A stretch of 64,000 bases of DNA from Weeksella virosa DSM 16922 (GTDB lineage: Bacteria > Bacteroidota > Bacteroidia > Flavobacteriales > Weeksellaceae). Positions 17,950 to 26,891 of this stretch are shown here, one piece after another. The notes beneath the pieces are model-generated. The model ran no database searches and was not told the origin of the DNA. It was given only the letters and a program-made list of their open reading frames with translations. How positions within the stretch are numbered: position 1 is the stretch's first letter; every line of letters starts with the position of its first letter. Location: contig NC_015144.1 in NCBI RefSeq assembly GCF_000189415.1, positions 1 through 64,000 on the forward strand. Reading direction: 5' to 3'. The position numbers and the translations under genes are program-made.

Positions 17950-18984
17950 TCACTTAAAATAAAAATGTCGAGGAAAGGCTTTTTCTGGCTTTTGCTGAAG
18001 GATATTTAATTTGATTTGTGCTTCTAAGAAGCCAAAACCATAGCAATAAAATTGGATTAAGGTTGTGGGTATAGACATTAATCCGACCATAAAACTACCG
18101 AAACGTTTTGTAGCAAAAACCAAAATCAAAACAAGATAAAACATCCAAAAAAGTAGTGGTAATAACAAAAATTTTTTCATAAAACCTTGTACGAACAAGG
18201 AAGAAAAAGCCAACAGAAATGCAATAATATTCGCTAACAAAAAGACTGCTGGAAACCAAAAACTAATTTTTATATAGTTCGGATGCCGTTGGTTCAGTAT
18301 GGGTCTTGCAATGCCAAACTGATAAACTTGTTTAGCAAAACTTTTCAGTGTCGATCTTCTTTTGTGCAAAACTTTTGCTTCTAGAAAAAGCCTAGTTTGC
18401 AATCCTTTCTCCCAAATTCGCATGCTAAGATCCGGATCTTCTCCTACCCTTAACTTAGAAAATCCATTGGTCAACTCATACGCTTTTCGGCTTATCCCCA
18501 TATTAAAACTTCTGGGCTGAAAACGATTTACTTGTTTTTTCCCCCCTCGAATCCCTCCTGTTGTAAGGTAGGATGTCATAGAAAATGTTATAGCTTTTTG
18601 CAGAATATTAAAACTCTTATCGGCATCATCTGGACCACCAAAAGCATCTACATAGTCTTCGTTAAGCTCTTGATTGACAGTAGATAAGTAGTCTTTAGAT
18701 ACAATCGTATCCGAATCGAGAAATATGAAGTATTCTCCTTTTGCCTGTTGCATTCCATAATTACGGCTCAATCCTGGCCCAGAGTTTTCTTTATAAAGAT
18801 AGCGAATCGTCAACAGTGTAGAAAAATCATTAGTGATGTATTCTAACGGATTTTTAGAGCCATCATCTACCACCAAAACCTCGAAGTTTTTATAAGTTTG
18901 TTTGCTCAAACTTTGTAGTAATTCGATTAATTCGATGGGTCTTTCGTAAACGGCAATTATGATAGAAAAAAAAAGATTTTCCAC
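17950..18984 (-). CDS. Family 2 glycosyltransferase with C-terminal membrane segments
   Basis: A 344-residue GT-A glycosyltransferase. N-terminal block SIIIAVYERPIELIELLQSL leads to VVDDGS and the metal-binding DSD in IFLDSDTIV. The C-terminal third has three hydrophobic segments (about residues 245-325), so it is membrane-bound and probably acts in cell-surface glycan synthesis. It starts with GTG at 18984; the upstream gene's TAG overlaps it by one base (TAGTG), which suggests coupled translation. The sugar and acceptor are unknown. Confidence 0.9.
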   Translation of the reverse strand: MENLFFSIIIAVYERPIELIELLQSLSKQTYKNFEVLVVDDGSKNPLEYITNDFSTLLTIRYLYKENSGPGLSRNYGMQQAKGEYFIFLDSDTIVSKDYLSTVNQELNEDYVDAFGGPDDADKSFNILQKAITFSMTSYLTTGGIRGGKKQVNRFQPRSFNMGISRKAYELTNGFSKLRVGEDPDLSMRIWEKGLQTRLFLEAKVLHKRRSTLKSFAKQVYQFGIARPILNQRHPNYIKISFWFPAVFLLANIIAFLLAFSSLFVQGFMKKFLLLPLLFWMFYLVLILVFATKRFGSFMVGLMSIPTTLIQFYCYGFGFLEAQIKLNILQQKPEKAFPRHFYFK

Positions 18985-19433
18985 TATTGGTTAAAATTAG
19001 ATTCTTCTTTGAATTTTATAATTTCTTGTCTTAATGCTTCTAGTGTTTTAAAGTGTTTTAGAGAAAAGGTTGGATAGTTTTGGATACCATAATTACACAT
19101 GTCTAACAAAAAATCTACCGGCAATGCTTCTTCCCCTTTGCCTTTTGCATCTAAATTAATTCCTACCAAAACAACTTCTTCGATCATTCCGATTAACCAC
19201 TGTTCTATATAATCGTTTAACGAAATAGTCTTTATTTTGTGTTGTTGCCATCTTGCATGCTGGGCTTCTTTTGCCTTTTGGGCAGAGCTCCAAAAACAAA
19301 TTACCTCTAAAGGCGAATCATCTTCATACATAAATGATTCTGAAAATGTTATAGCAAAACCTTCATCAGATTGGAGAATAACAACTTCTTGGTTTTGGAA
19401 AACTTCTTGAATAAATAGCTGAATCTCGGTCAT
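18984..19433 (-). CDS. DUF2750 domain protein
   Basis: A 149-residue acidic soluble protein. The segments VVILQSDEGFAITFS, VICFWSSAQKAKEAQ and ISLNDYIEQWLIGM follow the DUF2750 pattern (SUKH-like small proteins, function unknown). It overlaps the glycosyltransferase start by one base and begins 3 bases after the RlmL-like gene ends, so the three are likely one transcription unit. A broken relative lies in the immunity island at 51811-51941. Confidence 0.75.
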   Translation of the reverse strand: MTEIQLFIQEVFQNQEVVILQSDEGFAITFSESFMYEDDSPLEVICFWSSAQKAKEAQHARWQQHKIKTISLNDYIEQWLIGMIEEVVLVGINLDAKGKGEEALPVDFLLDMCNYGIQNYPTFSLKHFKTLEALRQEIIKFKEESNFNQ

Positions 19434-19436
19434 GGA

Positions 19437-20573
19437 CTAATCATTTTTCGATTGTTTCTTCGAACCTTCATACATTTCATATTGTAGAAAATCGCATTCT
19501 AATTTTCCATTAAAAATTTTGTATTTTTTAGAAGGACGCAAACCAACATATTTTTTTGCCTCGAGATCTGATGTTATAAACCAAGCTAAGGTATTGGGAT
19601 AAAACTTTTTCAATTGATCGCCTATTTGCTTATAAAAAATCTGATTATCATTTTCTATTCGCTCATCATATGGCGGGTTGAAGACCAATAAAACTGGGAA
19701 AAGCTCTTTTCTGGATGTAAAAAAATCTTGATGTTTCACCTCTATAAGATCAACCAAATCCGCAGAAATAATGTTTTGTTCTGCAATTTTCACCATCATC
19801 GGACTATTGTCGTAACCTACAATTTTATAGTCAAATGGTTTAATCCGGTTAATTCTCGAGTTTCTAATTGATGTAAAGAGTGTTTCATCATAATCTTTCC
19901 AGTTCTGAAAAGCAAAGTGTTTTCGGTGCAATTGTGCCGGAATTTCGCTTGCCATCATCGCTGCTTCTAGCAGCATTGTTCCCGAGCCACACATCGGATC
20001 TAGAAAGTTTCCTTTCCCGTCCCAACCAGCTATTTTTAGTAAACCTGCTGCTAAAACTTCATTGATTGGGGCTGGACCAGTTTCTGTTCGGTATCCTCTT
20101 TTATGTAATGATTCTCCACTGCTATCGAGTGAAAGTGTTACTTTATCATGACTTATATGTAAATTGAATCTGATATCGGCATTGTAGCGGTCTACGCTTG
20201 GGCGTTTCCCATATTTATTGGTAAATCGATCGGCAATGGCATCTTTCACTTTCAGCGCTGCATAGTGTGAATGACGAAAATAATCTGAATTTACTGTTGC
20301 ATTGATAACAAAAGTTTGATCTACTTGTAGGTAATTTTCCCAATGAAATTTTAATAGTCTCTGGTAGAGTTGATCATCATTTTTTACAGAAAAATTCATG
20401 ATTGGTTTTAAGATTCTTAGAGCAGTTCTTAAACTATAATTAGCTTTATAAAGAAATCCAAGATCTCCATAAAACTCTACCATACGGTTACGGATTTGCA
20501 CATCTCGCCCTCCGATGCTTTTTATTTCTTGTGCCAAAACTTCTTCAAAACCAAAAAAAGTTTTCGCCATCAT
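19437..20573 (-). CDS. THUMP-domain RNA methyltransferase (RlmL N-terminal type)
   Basis: A 378-residue SAM-dependent RNA N2-guanine methyltransferase resembling the first half of E. coli RlmL (m2G2445 of 23S rRNA). An N-terminal THUMP domain (about residues 40-150) is followed by a Rossmann methylase domain with motif I FLDPMCGSGTMLLEAA and the catalytic NPPY. I start at the ATG at 20573; the open frame begins at a TTG five codons upstream, and a second ATG follows immediately. The RlmK half of the Gram-negative fusion is absent, as usual for short family members. Confidence 0.9.
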   Translation of the reverse strand: MMAKTFFGFEEVLAQEIKSIGGRDVQIRNRMVEFYGDLGFLYKANYSLRTALRILKPIMNFSVKNDDQLYQRLLKFHWENYLQVDQTFVINATVNSDYFRHSHYAALKVKDAIADRFTNKYGKRPSVDRYNADIRFNLHISHDKVTLSLDSSGESLHKRGYRTETGPAPINEVLAAGLLKIAGWDGKGNFLDPMCGSGTMLLEAAMMASEIPAQLHRKHFAFQNWKDYDETLFTSIRNSRINRIKPFDYKIVGYDNSPMMVKIAEQNIISADLVDLIEVKHQDFFTSRKELFPVLLVFNPPYDERIENDNQIFYKQIGDQLKKFYPNTLAWFITSDLEAKKYVGLRPSKKYKIFNGKLECDFLQYEMYEGSKKQSKND

Positions 20574-20704
20574 TTTAAAATCTTCCAATCGATTATTTTT
20601 TTACAAAAATAAGGAAGATTGTAGAGTGCACAAGAATTTCTATAAATTATCGTTGTTTTACTAACATCTTCATCTTCATTCGCTTCCTAATACATTACAG
20701 TTCT

Positions 20705-21188
20705 TTAGGCAACCCAATCAGCGCAAGATGAGCTTGCAAAAGCATAAGGTTTGGCGATGAATTTGTACCCCATCCCCAAAACGTACCCCATAGCTTCTTT
20801 CAGTACCATACTAGATTTATGGTCTTCTGCAGAGTTTATATCGGCATGGACCTCCAAATCTATACGATACATCTAGAATAGAATACACATTGTACGTTAC
20901 CTCTACCGATCTTACTACTTCGTTGAGAAGACGTTCTTTCAGACTAATTTTTTCTTTCACTCGTTCGGTGTGTAAAAAAGCAAAAGCTCCTTTTCCTTTT
21001 CTCACCACTACAATAGCCGTAGCATAATTCACTTCATTACCATACACATGAGAGTCCGAACCTATGCAGACTTTCAGCTCATGACCGGCAGATAGTTCTC
21101 GACAAATTGCATCTTCTAACAAATCTTTGATTGATTCGGAATAAGTAACCCCATTAAGATTTTTCCAAGTTTTATACTTCTCCTCCAT
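20705..21188 (-). pseudogene. YkuK-like (DUF458) RNase H-fold gene, frameshifted
   Basis: The first frame (20817-21188, 123 codons) has the YkuK start, with KVCIGSDSHVYGNEV and VYSILDV, then runs into unrelated residues and a stop. From about 20866 another frame continues the family: IDLEVHADINSAEDHKSS, EAMGYVLGMGYKF and KPYAFASSSCADW to a TAA at 20705-20707. The span is 484 bases, 161 codons plus one base, so a single indel near 20861-20873 explains it. The site is not a homopolymer. B. subtilis YkuK is a predicted RNase-H-like protein of unclear function. The product is either truncated or the indel is a sequencing error. Confidence 0.85.
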
Positions 21189-21204
21189 AACAAAATATTT
21201 TGTT
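21189..21204. repeat. 16-bp AT palindrome at the ykuK-like start
   Basis: AACAAAATATTTTGTT is a perfect palindrome touching the start codon at 21188. It could be an operator or simply AT-rich sequence; nothing else supports a role. Confidence 0.35.
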
Positions 21205-21475
21205 TATTTAAAGATAAAACTCTTTATAAATTAAGCTGTTACGAAATTGATAAGATTTTGTAAATATAAAAACGGATGGTTTTGATGAAACTTTTTCTAA
21301 TTGTCAACTAAGCCCGAGTATAAAATTCTAAAATAACTTCTAATTATTGAATAAATCTCACTTTAAAGTCCATAGCCGAATATACATATCGATTATTATT
21401 CAGAAATAATTGATTTTATAATCGGATAATCAATTTAAAATTCCTTTTCTTTGTTTGCACAAAACAAATACAAAT

Positions 21476-22924
21476 ATGAAAAAAACTCTATTAACTCTCT
21501 TTGCTATAGCTTCTTTTTTTATAGGAAATGCACAAGACAATCAGAAATTTGCACCAAACGTGTACAAATCAACAACAACAGACAAAACATTCGTAGTAAA
21601 AAAAGATTTACCAAGCAGTAATTGGCACGATAACGCTGATGTTAGCTGGTATACCGATGCCCAAACATCCTTCGAAATTAACTCAGCAGAACAATTGGCC
21701 GGATTGGCAAAGCTGGTAATGAACGGAAAAACTTTTGAAGGTAAAACAATCACCCTAACACAAGACATAGATTTAGCTTCTCACCTTTGGACACCGATTG
21801 GTTACTCTGCCACACAAGCTTTTTCGGGTACTTTCGATGGAGGAAATCACACTGTAAAAAACATACAAGTAATTCGTGATAAAGGCGATTTTATAGGCTT
21901 CTTTGGACAAGTTTATAATGGACATTTAAAAAACACCAACGTAGAAAATGTCTACCTTAGAGGGCGAGATACCATGGGTGGTTTCGTCGGGAACCTCTCA
22001 ACAAACAGTACCGCTGAGAATTGCCATGTAAAGAATGTCGATATTGTAGCTACTGGCTATAATGCAGGCGGATTTGCAGGCGGATTATTAACAGATTCTT
22101 CTATCCATAATTGTTCGTCAGATGGTGTCATTAGCGGCGTTAACCAAATTGGTGGATTTGTTGGTACCCCATGGGACAACACTATAATCACCGAATCTTT
22201 TGCAACAGGAAAAGTCTCTGGCGACTATATCATAGGAGGTTTTGCAGGTTTTAGCACCATGGCTTTTGCTCCAAACCGAATCAATACTATAAAAAACTCT
22301 TATGCAATAGTCGATGTAAATGCTACATTAGAACGAGCAGGAGGCTTTGTCGGTTCACCACAATTTAATATGCATATAGAAAATGTTTATGCTGTCGGCA
22401 AGGTAACATCACCACTCCATGCAGGTGCATTTGCAGGATTAGTTGGCCAGGTACAAATTAATAAATCTTACTATAATGAAGATTTGAATGATCTGAATGC
22501 ATATGCTGATTTCGAATACGGAGAAACGCCGATCGATATTCAAGGAAAAAATACAACTTTCATGAAATCTCAATCAATGGTGGATCTTCTTAATCAAAAC
22601 AGTGAAGAACTTTGGACAATTTCACAAAACATCAACAACGGCTATCCTTATCTAAAAGCACAAGGAAATATGGCCAATCACAACTATGCAACCCAACCAA
22701 AAGTGAAAGTTTATCCAAGCATCACAACCGACTTGGTAATGATTGAAGCAGACGTTGTTATCTCTAATTATCAAATAGTTGATACTTCGGGTAGAAAAGT
22801 AATGCAAAACAGCGTTCAGACAAAAAGAACAAAAGTTCAGGTAAATCATTTACCAAAGGGAACTTATTTTTTATTATTAGAAACCGAAAAAGGCAAGTTA
22901 ACATCAAAATTCATCAAAAAATAA
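21476..22924 (+). CDS. Secreted GLUG-repeat protein with type IX sorting tail
   Basis: A 482-residue secreted protein. Signal peptide KKTLLTLFAIASFFIGNAQ, then a region with repeated GLUG-type motifs (GGFVG, GGFAGG, IGGFVGT, IGGFAGF, AGGFVGS; about residues 150-330), which fold as beta-helix turns and occur in adhesins. The last 75 residues form a type IX secretion sorting domain (KVYPSITTDLVMIEA, LPKGTYFLLL, SKFIKK). I start at the ATG at 21476, not the TTG at 21455. It is probably exported and attached to the cell surface. The role is unknown. Confidence 0.88.
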   Translation: MKKTLLTLFAIASFFIGNAQDNQKFAPNVYKSTTTDKTFVVKKDLPSSNWHDNADVSWYTDAQTSFEINSAEQLAGLAKLVMNGKTFEGKTITLTQDIDLASHLWTPIGYSATQAFSGTFDGGNHTVKNIQVIRDKGDFIGFFGQVYNGHLKNTNVENVYLRGRDTMGGFVGNLSTNSTAENCHVKNVDIVATGYNAGGFAGGLLTDSSIHNCSSDGVISGVNQIGGFVGTPWDNTIITESFATGKVSGDYIIGGFAGFSTMAFAPNRINTIKNSYAIVDVNATLERAGGFVGSPQFNMHIENVYAVGKVTSPLHAGAFAGLVGQVQINKSYYNEDLNDLNAYADFEYGETPIDIQGKNTTFMKSQSMVDLLNQNSEELWTISQNINNGYPYLKAQGNMANHNYATQPKVKVYPSITTDLVMIEADVVISNYQIVDTSGRKVMQNSVQTKRTKVQVNHLPKGTYFLLLETEKGKLTSKFIKK

Positions 22925-22933
22925 TCAATTTTC

Positions 22934-22957
22934 AGCCTGCTAATGCAGGCTTTATTT
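22934..22957 (+). terminator. Terminator after GLUG protein
   Basis: AGCCTGC (22934-22940) pairs perfectly with GCAGGCT (22945-22951) around TAAT and is followed by TTATTT. Confidence 0.85.
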
Positions 22958-23107
22958 AACTATTCTTTGCAGGTTTCTTTCTAACAAAATCCTTGGAAAA
23001 GGAAAAAACAATAAAAAAATCTTCTCGAACATAGAGCGTTGAAATAGATGTTTCTGTATTTTTATAAAAACTTATGATAAATAATTGGAAGAGCTTTAAC
23101 ATTAACT

Positions 23108-23115
23108 TAAATTTG
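23108..23115 (+). promoter_or_regulatory. Putative purA promoter -7 box
   Basis: TAAATTTG fits TAnnTTTG, with TTGG at 23085-23088 about 19 bases upstream as a -33-like element. The leader to the purA ATG would be about 30 bases. Confidence 0.5.
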
Positions 23116-23149
23116 CAGTTAACAAACAAAACATTTTAACAAGTCATAC

Positions 23150-24439
23150 ATGTCAACAAATGTAGTGGTCGGCCTTCAGTGGGGCGACGAAGGAAAAGGA
23201 AAAATCACTGATGTTTTAGCCGAGAAATCAGACTATGTTGTTCGTTACCAAGGCGGTAACAATGCAGGTCATACGGTTTATGTAGGTGATGATAAATTTG
23301 TTTTGCATCTTTTACCATCGGGTGTTTTACAATGCAAGGGTAAATGTATTATTGCCAACGGGGTCGTAGTCAACCCTGAAGCTTTTTTCAATGAAATTGA
23401 AAAATTAGAAGCCAGAGGTCAACGTACCGATCATGTTTTCATTAGCCGTAGAGCACATATCATAATGCCTTATCATGTTCTTTTAGACGAGTATCGAGAA
23501 GAGTTTGCTGGCAAAGATTTACAAATCGGCACCACCAAACGAGGCATTGGGCCTTGTTATGAAGACAAAGTTGCACGTGTCGGAATCCGTGCGATTGATT
23601 TATTAAACCCGGAGGTTCTAAAAGCAAAAATAGAAGAAAATCTTTTGGTAAAGAATGCCCTTTTCGAAAAGCTATTCGAGAAAGAACCATTAAAATTAGA
23701 AGACATCTATCAGAAATATTTAGATTACGGTCAACGACTGAAAGAACGTATAATAGATTCTGAGTTAGAAATCAACAAAGGGATCGACGAAGGAAAATCA
23801 GTTCTGTTTGAAGGAGCTCAAGCATTAATGCTCGATATCGATTTTGGCACCTATCCGTATGTTACTTCTTCATCACCAACAACAGGAGGAGTTTGTGTGG
23901 GAGCTGGCGTACCTCCGACAAAACTAAAAAACCTGATTGGGGTTTCTAAAGCATACTGTACACGTGTAGGTAACGGACCATTCCCGACAGAATTACACGA
24001 CGAACTTGGTGAGCAAATCAGACAAATTGGGTTTGAGTTTGGTGCATCAACCGGAAGACCTCGTAGAACTGGTTGGCTAGATTTGGTTGCTCTACGTCAC
24101 GCCTGTATGATCAATGGAATTACTCATCTAGTGATTACCAAACTAGACGTGTTAACCGGCATAGATAAAATAAAAGTATGTACAGCATACAAAACCGAGG
24201 ACGGAAAAATAATCGACTACTTCACCTCTTCTACCACAAAACTCGAGCTATACGAAGCACAGTACGAAGAGTTAGAAGGTTGGACAGAGGATATATCAAA
24301 AATCAGTACGTTCGATGAATTACCAAAAACGGCTCAAGATTATATTCATTTTATCGAAAATTATTTAGGGATAGAGGTTTATCTGGTTTCGGTGGGGCCA
24401 GAAAGGTCACAAAATATTATTCGTACGACCTTATTTTAA
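23150..24439 (+). CDS. purA: Adenylosuccinate synthetase
   Basis: Converts IMP, GTP and aspartate to adenylosuccinate. The 429-residue protein shows the GTP loop WGDEGKGKITD at about 9-19, GNNAGHTV, the IMP-binding GTTKRGIGPCYEDK, FEGAQALMLDIDFGTYP and STGRPRRTGWLD. Full length, ATG start. The next step of the pathway is encoded by purB, one gene further on, with a fructosamine kinase gene between. A terminator follows purA, so the purB gene is transcribed separately or by read-through. Confidence 0.98.
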   Translation: MSTNVVVGLQWGDEGKGKITDVLAEKSDYVVRYQGGNNAGHTVYVGDDKFVLHLLPSGVLQCKGKCIIANGVVVNPEAFFNEIEKLEARGQRTDHVFISRRAHIIMPYHVLLDEYREEFAGKDLQIGTTKRGIGPCYEDKVARVGIRAIDLLNPEVLKAKIEENLLVKNALFEKLFEKEPLKLEDIYQKYLDYGQRLKERIIDSELEINKGIDEGKSVLFEGAQALMLDIDFGTYPYVTSSSPTTGGVCVGAGVPPTKLKNLIGVSKAYCTRVGNGPFPTELHDELGEQIRQIGFEFGASTGRPRRTGWLDLVALRHACMINGITHLVITKLDVLTGIDKIKVCTAYKTEDGKIIDYFTSSTTKLELYEAQYEELEGWTEDISKISTFDELPKTAQDYIHFIENYLGIEVYLVSVGPERSQNIIRTTLF

Positions 24440-24448
24440 ATTATATAA

Positions 24449-24474
24449 AAAGTCTGATGATTCATCAGGCTTTT
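24449..24474 (+). terminator. Terminator after purA
   Basis: AAAGTCTGAT (24449-24458) pairs with ATCAGGCTTT (24464-24473), with one G-T wobble, and is followed by T-rich sequence. Confidence 0.8.
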
Positions 24475-24487
24475 ATTGTTTTCCTAT

Positions 24488-25342
24488 ATGAATGAAGTTT
24501 TAAAAAAAGTTGCTTTATCGAAATTAAAATTCGACGAAGCTACACCTATAAAGGGAGGAGATATCAACGATGCATTCCGCTTAGAATGCGACGGGAAACC
24601 TTTTTTCCTAAAATTAAACGTTGCCGATAGTCTTCCAGAACTATTTCGCAAAGAAGCCGACAACCTAAACTTCCTCTCACATATCGACCAACTTATTCTT
24701 CCCAATGTCATAGATTATGGAGTTTCACAAGACAATTTTCAGTTTCTAATTCTAGAATGGCTCGAGAAAAAAACTCCTACCGAAAAATCGTGGATTCATT
24801 TAGCCAATAACATGGCAAAGCTTCATCGCACTCACCAAGAAAATTTTGGATGGACAGAAGACACGTATTGCGCAATTGTGCTTCAACCCAATATTTCATC
24901 TACCCAATGGGAAGAATTTTTTAGTGAAAATAGAATTCTTCCAATGGCAAAACTGTTACGCGACAAAAACCTTATCGGAAGACGAGAAAGCCAACAACTT
25001 GATAAATATTGCAAGCAAATCAATTCTTTTTTTCCGATCGAGCAACCTTCTCTTTTGCATGGTGATTTTTGGTCGGGCAATATCCTACCAATCGACTATG
25101 ACCAAATCGCGTTGATTGATCCTTCTTCATACTTTGGACATCGAGAAATAGATATGGCGATGAGTAAACTTTTTGGTGGATTCGATCAGCAATTCTACCA
25201 CAGCTATCAAGAGATTTATCCGCTAGAAGAAACTTGGCAAGAACGCTTACCCTACACCCAACTCTATCCGCTTATGTTGCACGCGTTGCTATTCGAAGGA
25301 TATTATTTGGATGAAGTGCAATCAATCTTGAAAAAACTTTAA
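24488..25342 (+). CDS. Fructosamine/ketosamine-3-kinase family protein
   Basis: A 284-residue kinase of the FN3K/APH fold. It has IKGGDINDAFRLECDGKPFFLKLN at the N-terminus with the ATP-binding Lys, the catalytic loop LLHGDFWSGNI with Asp in HGD, and the metal-binding DPSSYFGHREIDMAMSKLFGGF block typical of bacterial FN3K. It should phosphorylate glycated amines to trigger deglycation. I start at the ATG at 24488; an in-frame TTG at 24476 is inside the preceding terminator region. It ends 40 bases before purB. Confidence 0.9.
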   Translation: MNEVLKKVALSKLKFDEATPIKGGDINDAFRLECDGKPFFLKLNVADSLPELFRKEADNLNFLSHIDQLILPNVIDYGVSQDNFQFLILEWLEKKTPTEKSWIHLANNMAKLHRTHQENFGWTEDTYCAIVLQPNISSTQWEEFFSENRILPMAKLLRDKNLIGRRESQQLDKYCKQINSFFPIEQPSLLHGDFWSGNILPIDYDQIALIDPSSYFGHREIDMAMSKLFGGFDQQFYHSYQEIYPLEETWQERLPYTQLYPLMLHALLFEGYYLDEVQSILKKL

Positions 25343-25382
25343 TCAAAAAAATATCAAACAAAAACTTTAAAAACAACATCAA

Positions 25383-26813
25383 ATGAACAAATATCAAAAC
25401 CCATTAGAGAGCCGTTATGCAAGCGATGAAATGTTGTATAACTTCTCACCCGATAAAAAATTTACCACTTGGCGAAAACTTTGGATCGCTTTGGCCGAAA
25501 TAGAAAAAGAGTTAGGTTTGGATATTTCACAAGAGCAAATAGACGAGTTAAAAGCCAATGAAACCAATATCGATTACGAAGTTGCCGCTGCTTATGAAAA
25601 AAAATTCCGTCATGATGTAATGGCCCACGTACATGCATACGGTGATGTAGCGCCGATAGCAAAAGGAATCATTCACCTTGGGGCAACTTCTGCTTTTGTA
25701 GGAGACAACACCGACTTGATTCAGATTCGAGATGGTTTCGAGCTGGTAAAAAAACAGCTCGTGAACGTAATAAATGGATTAGCTAAATTTGCCGATACCT
25801 ATAAAAATTTACCAACTTTAGGATTCACTCATTACCAACCCGCTCAATTAACCACGGTAGGTAAACGTGCTACGCTTTGGTTACAATCGGTTTTGCTCGA
25901 TATGGAAGAGTTAGAATTCAGAATCGAAACGTTACGTTTTCGAGGTGTGAAGGGAACCACTGGGACGGCTGCATCTTTCAAAGAGTTATTCAATGGTGAT
26001 TATGAAAAAATAAAAATCTTAGACAAAAAACTTTCTGAACGTTTCGGCTTCAAAAATGTATTTGCTGTGTCTGGACAAACTTACGATCGAAAAGTAGATG
26101 CGTACGCATTAGAAGTTCTAGCAAATATTGCTCAATCTGCTCATAAATTCACCAATGATTTGCGTTTGTTGCAAAACTTAAAAGAAATAGAAGAACCGTT
26201 CGAAAAGAACCAAATAGGCTCTTCGGCAATGGCCTACAAAAGAAATCCGATGCGTTCTGAACGTATAGCTTCTTTGGCCAAATATGTGATTTCTTTGGCT
26301 TCTTCTCCGCAGATGGTGGCTGCTACACAATGGTTCGAGCGAACATTAGACGATTCTGCAAACAAACGTTTATCGATCCCACAAGCTTTCTTGGCTATAG
26401 ATTCTATTCTTTTGATTTGGAACAATATTTTAGAAGGGTTGGTGGTATATCCGAAAAGTATCGAACGCAGAATCCAAGAAGAATTACCCTTCATGGCGAC
26501 CGAATATATTATTATGGAGGGTGTGAAACAAGGAGGCGACCGCCAAGAGCTGCATGAAATTATCCGTACACACTCGATGGAAGCTGCTAAACAAGTAAAA
26601 ATGGAAGGAAAATCGAATGATTTGATTGAGCGTTTATTGAAAGATGAAAACATGAAAATGGACGAACAAAAAATCAAAGAAATTATGGATCCAATGAATT
26701 TCATTGGTTTTGCACCAGAACAAACCGAAGATTTCTTGAAAATCGAAGTTCAACCGATTCTTGATAAATACAAGGATCTTTTAGGAAACCTCAATACAGA
26801 CCTAAAAGTTTAA
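25383..26813 (+). CDS. purB: Adenylosuccinate lyase
   Basis: Cleaves SAICAR and adenylosuccinate in purine synthesis. The 476-residue protein belongs to the fumarase/aspartase superfamily: HLGATSAFVGDN near residue 98, GFTHYQPAQLTTVGKR with the catalytic His, and the signature loop GSSAMAYKRNPMRSE near residue 280. Length fits the longer, eukaryote-like PurB class common in Bacteroidota. A clear terminator follows. Confidence 0.97.
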   Translation: MNKYQNPLESRYASDEMLYNFSPDKKFTTWRKLWIALAEIEKELGLDISQEQIDELKANETNIDYEVAAAYEKKFRHDVMAHVHAYGDVAPIAKGIIHLGATSAFVGDNTDLIQIRDGFELVKKQLVNVINGLAKFADTYKNLPTLGFTHYQPAQLTTVGKRATLWLQSVLLDMEELEFRIETLRFRGVKGTTGTAASFKELFNGDYEKIKILDKKLSERFGFKNVFAVSGQTYDRKVDAYALEVLANIAQSAHKFTNDLRLLQNLKEIEEPFEKNQIGSSAMAYKRNPMRSERIASLAKYVISLASSPQMVAATQWFERTLDDSANKRLSIPQAFLAIDSILLIWNNILEGLVVYPKSIERRIQEELPFMATEYIIMEGVKQGGDRQELHEIIRTHSMEAAKQVKMEGKSNDLIERLLKDENMKMDEQKIKEIMDPMNFIGFAPEQTEDFLKIEVQPILDKYKDLLGNLNTDLKV

Positions 26814-26833
26814 GACAAAATACATTCAATAAA

Positions 26834-26870
26834 AAATCCCGCTTTTCGTCTTGATTAGCGGGATTTATTT
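26834..26870. terminator. Bidirectional terminator between purB and alpha-2-macroglobulin gene
   Basis: AAATCCCGCT (26834-26843) pairs perfectly with AGCGGGATTT (26857-26866). A-rich and T-rich flanks on both sides suit termination in both directions for these convergent genes. Confidence 0.88.
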
Positions 26871-26891
26871 ATTATCAATACATACAATTTC

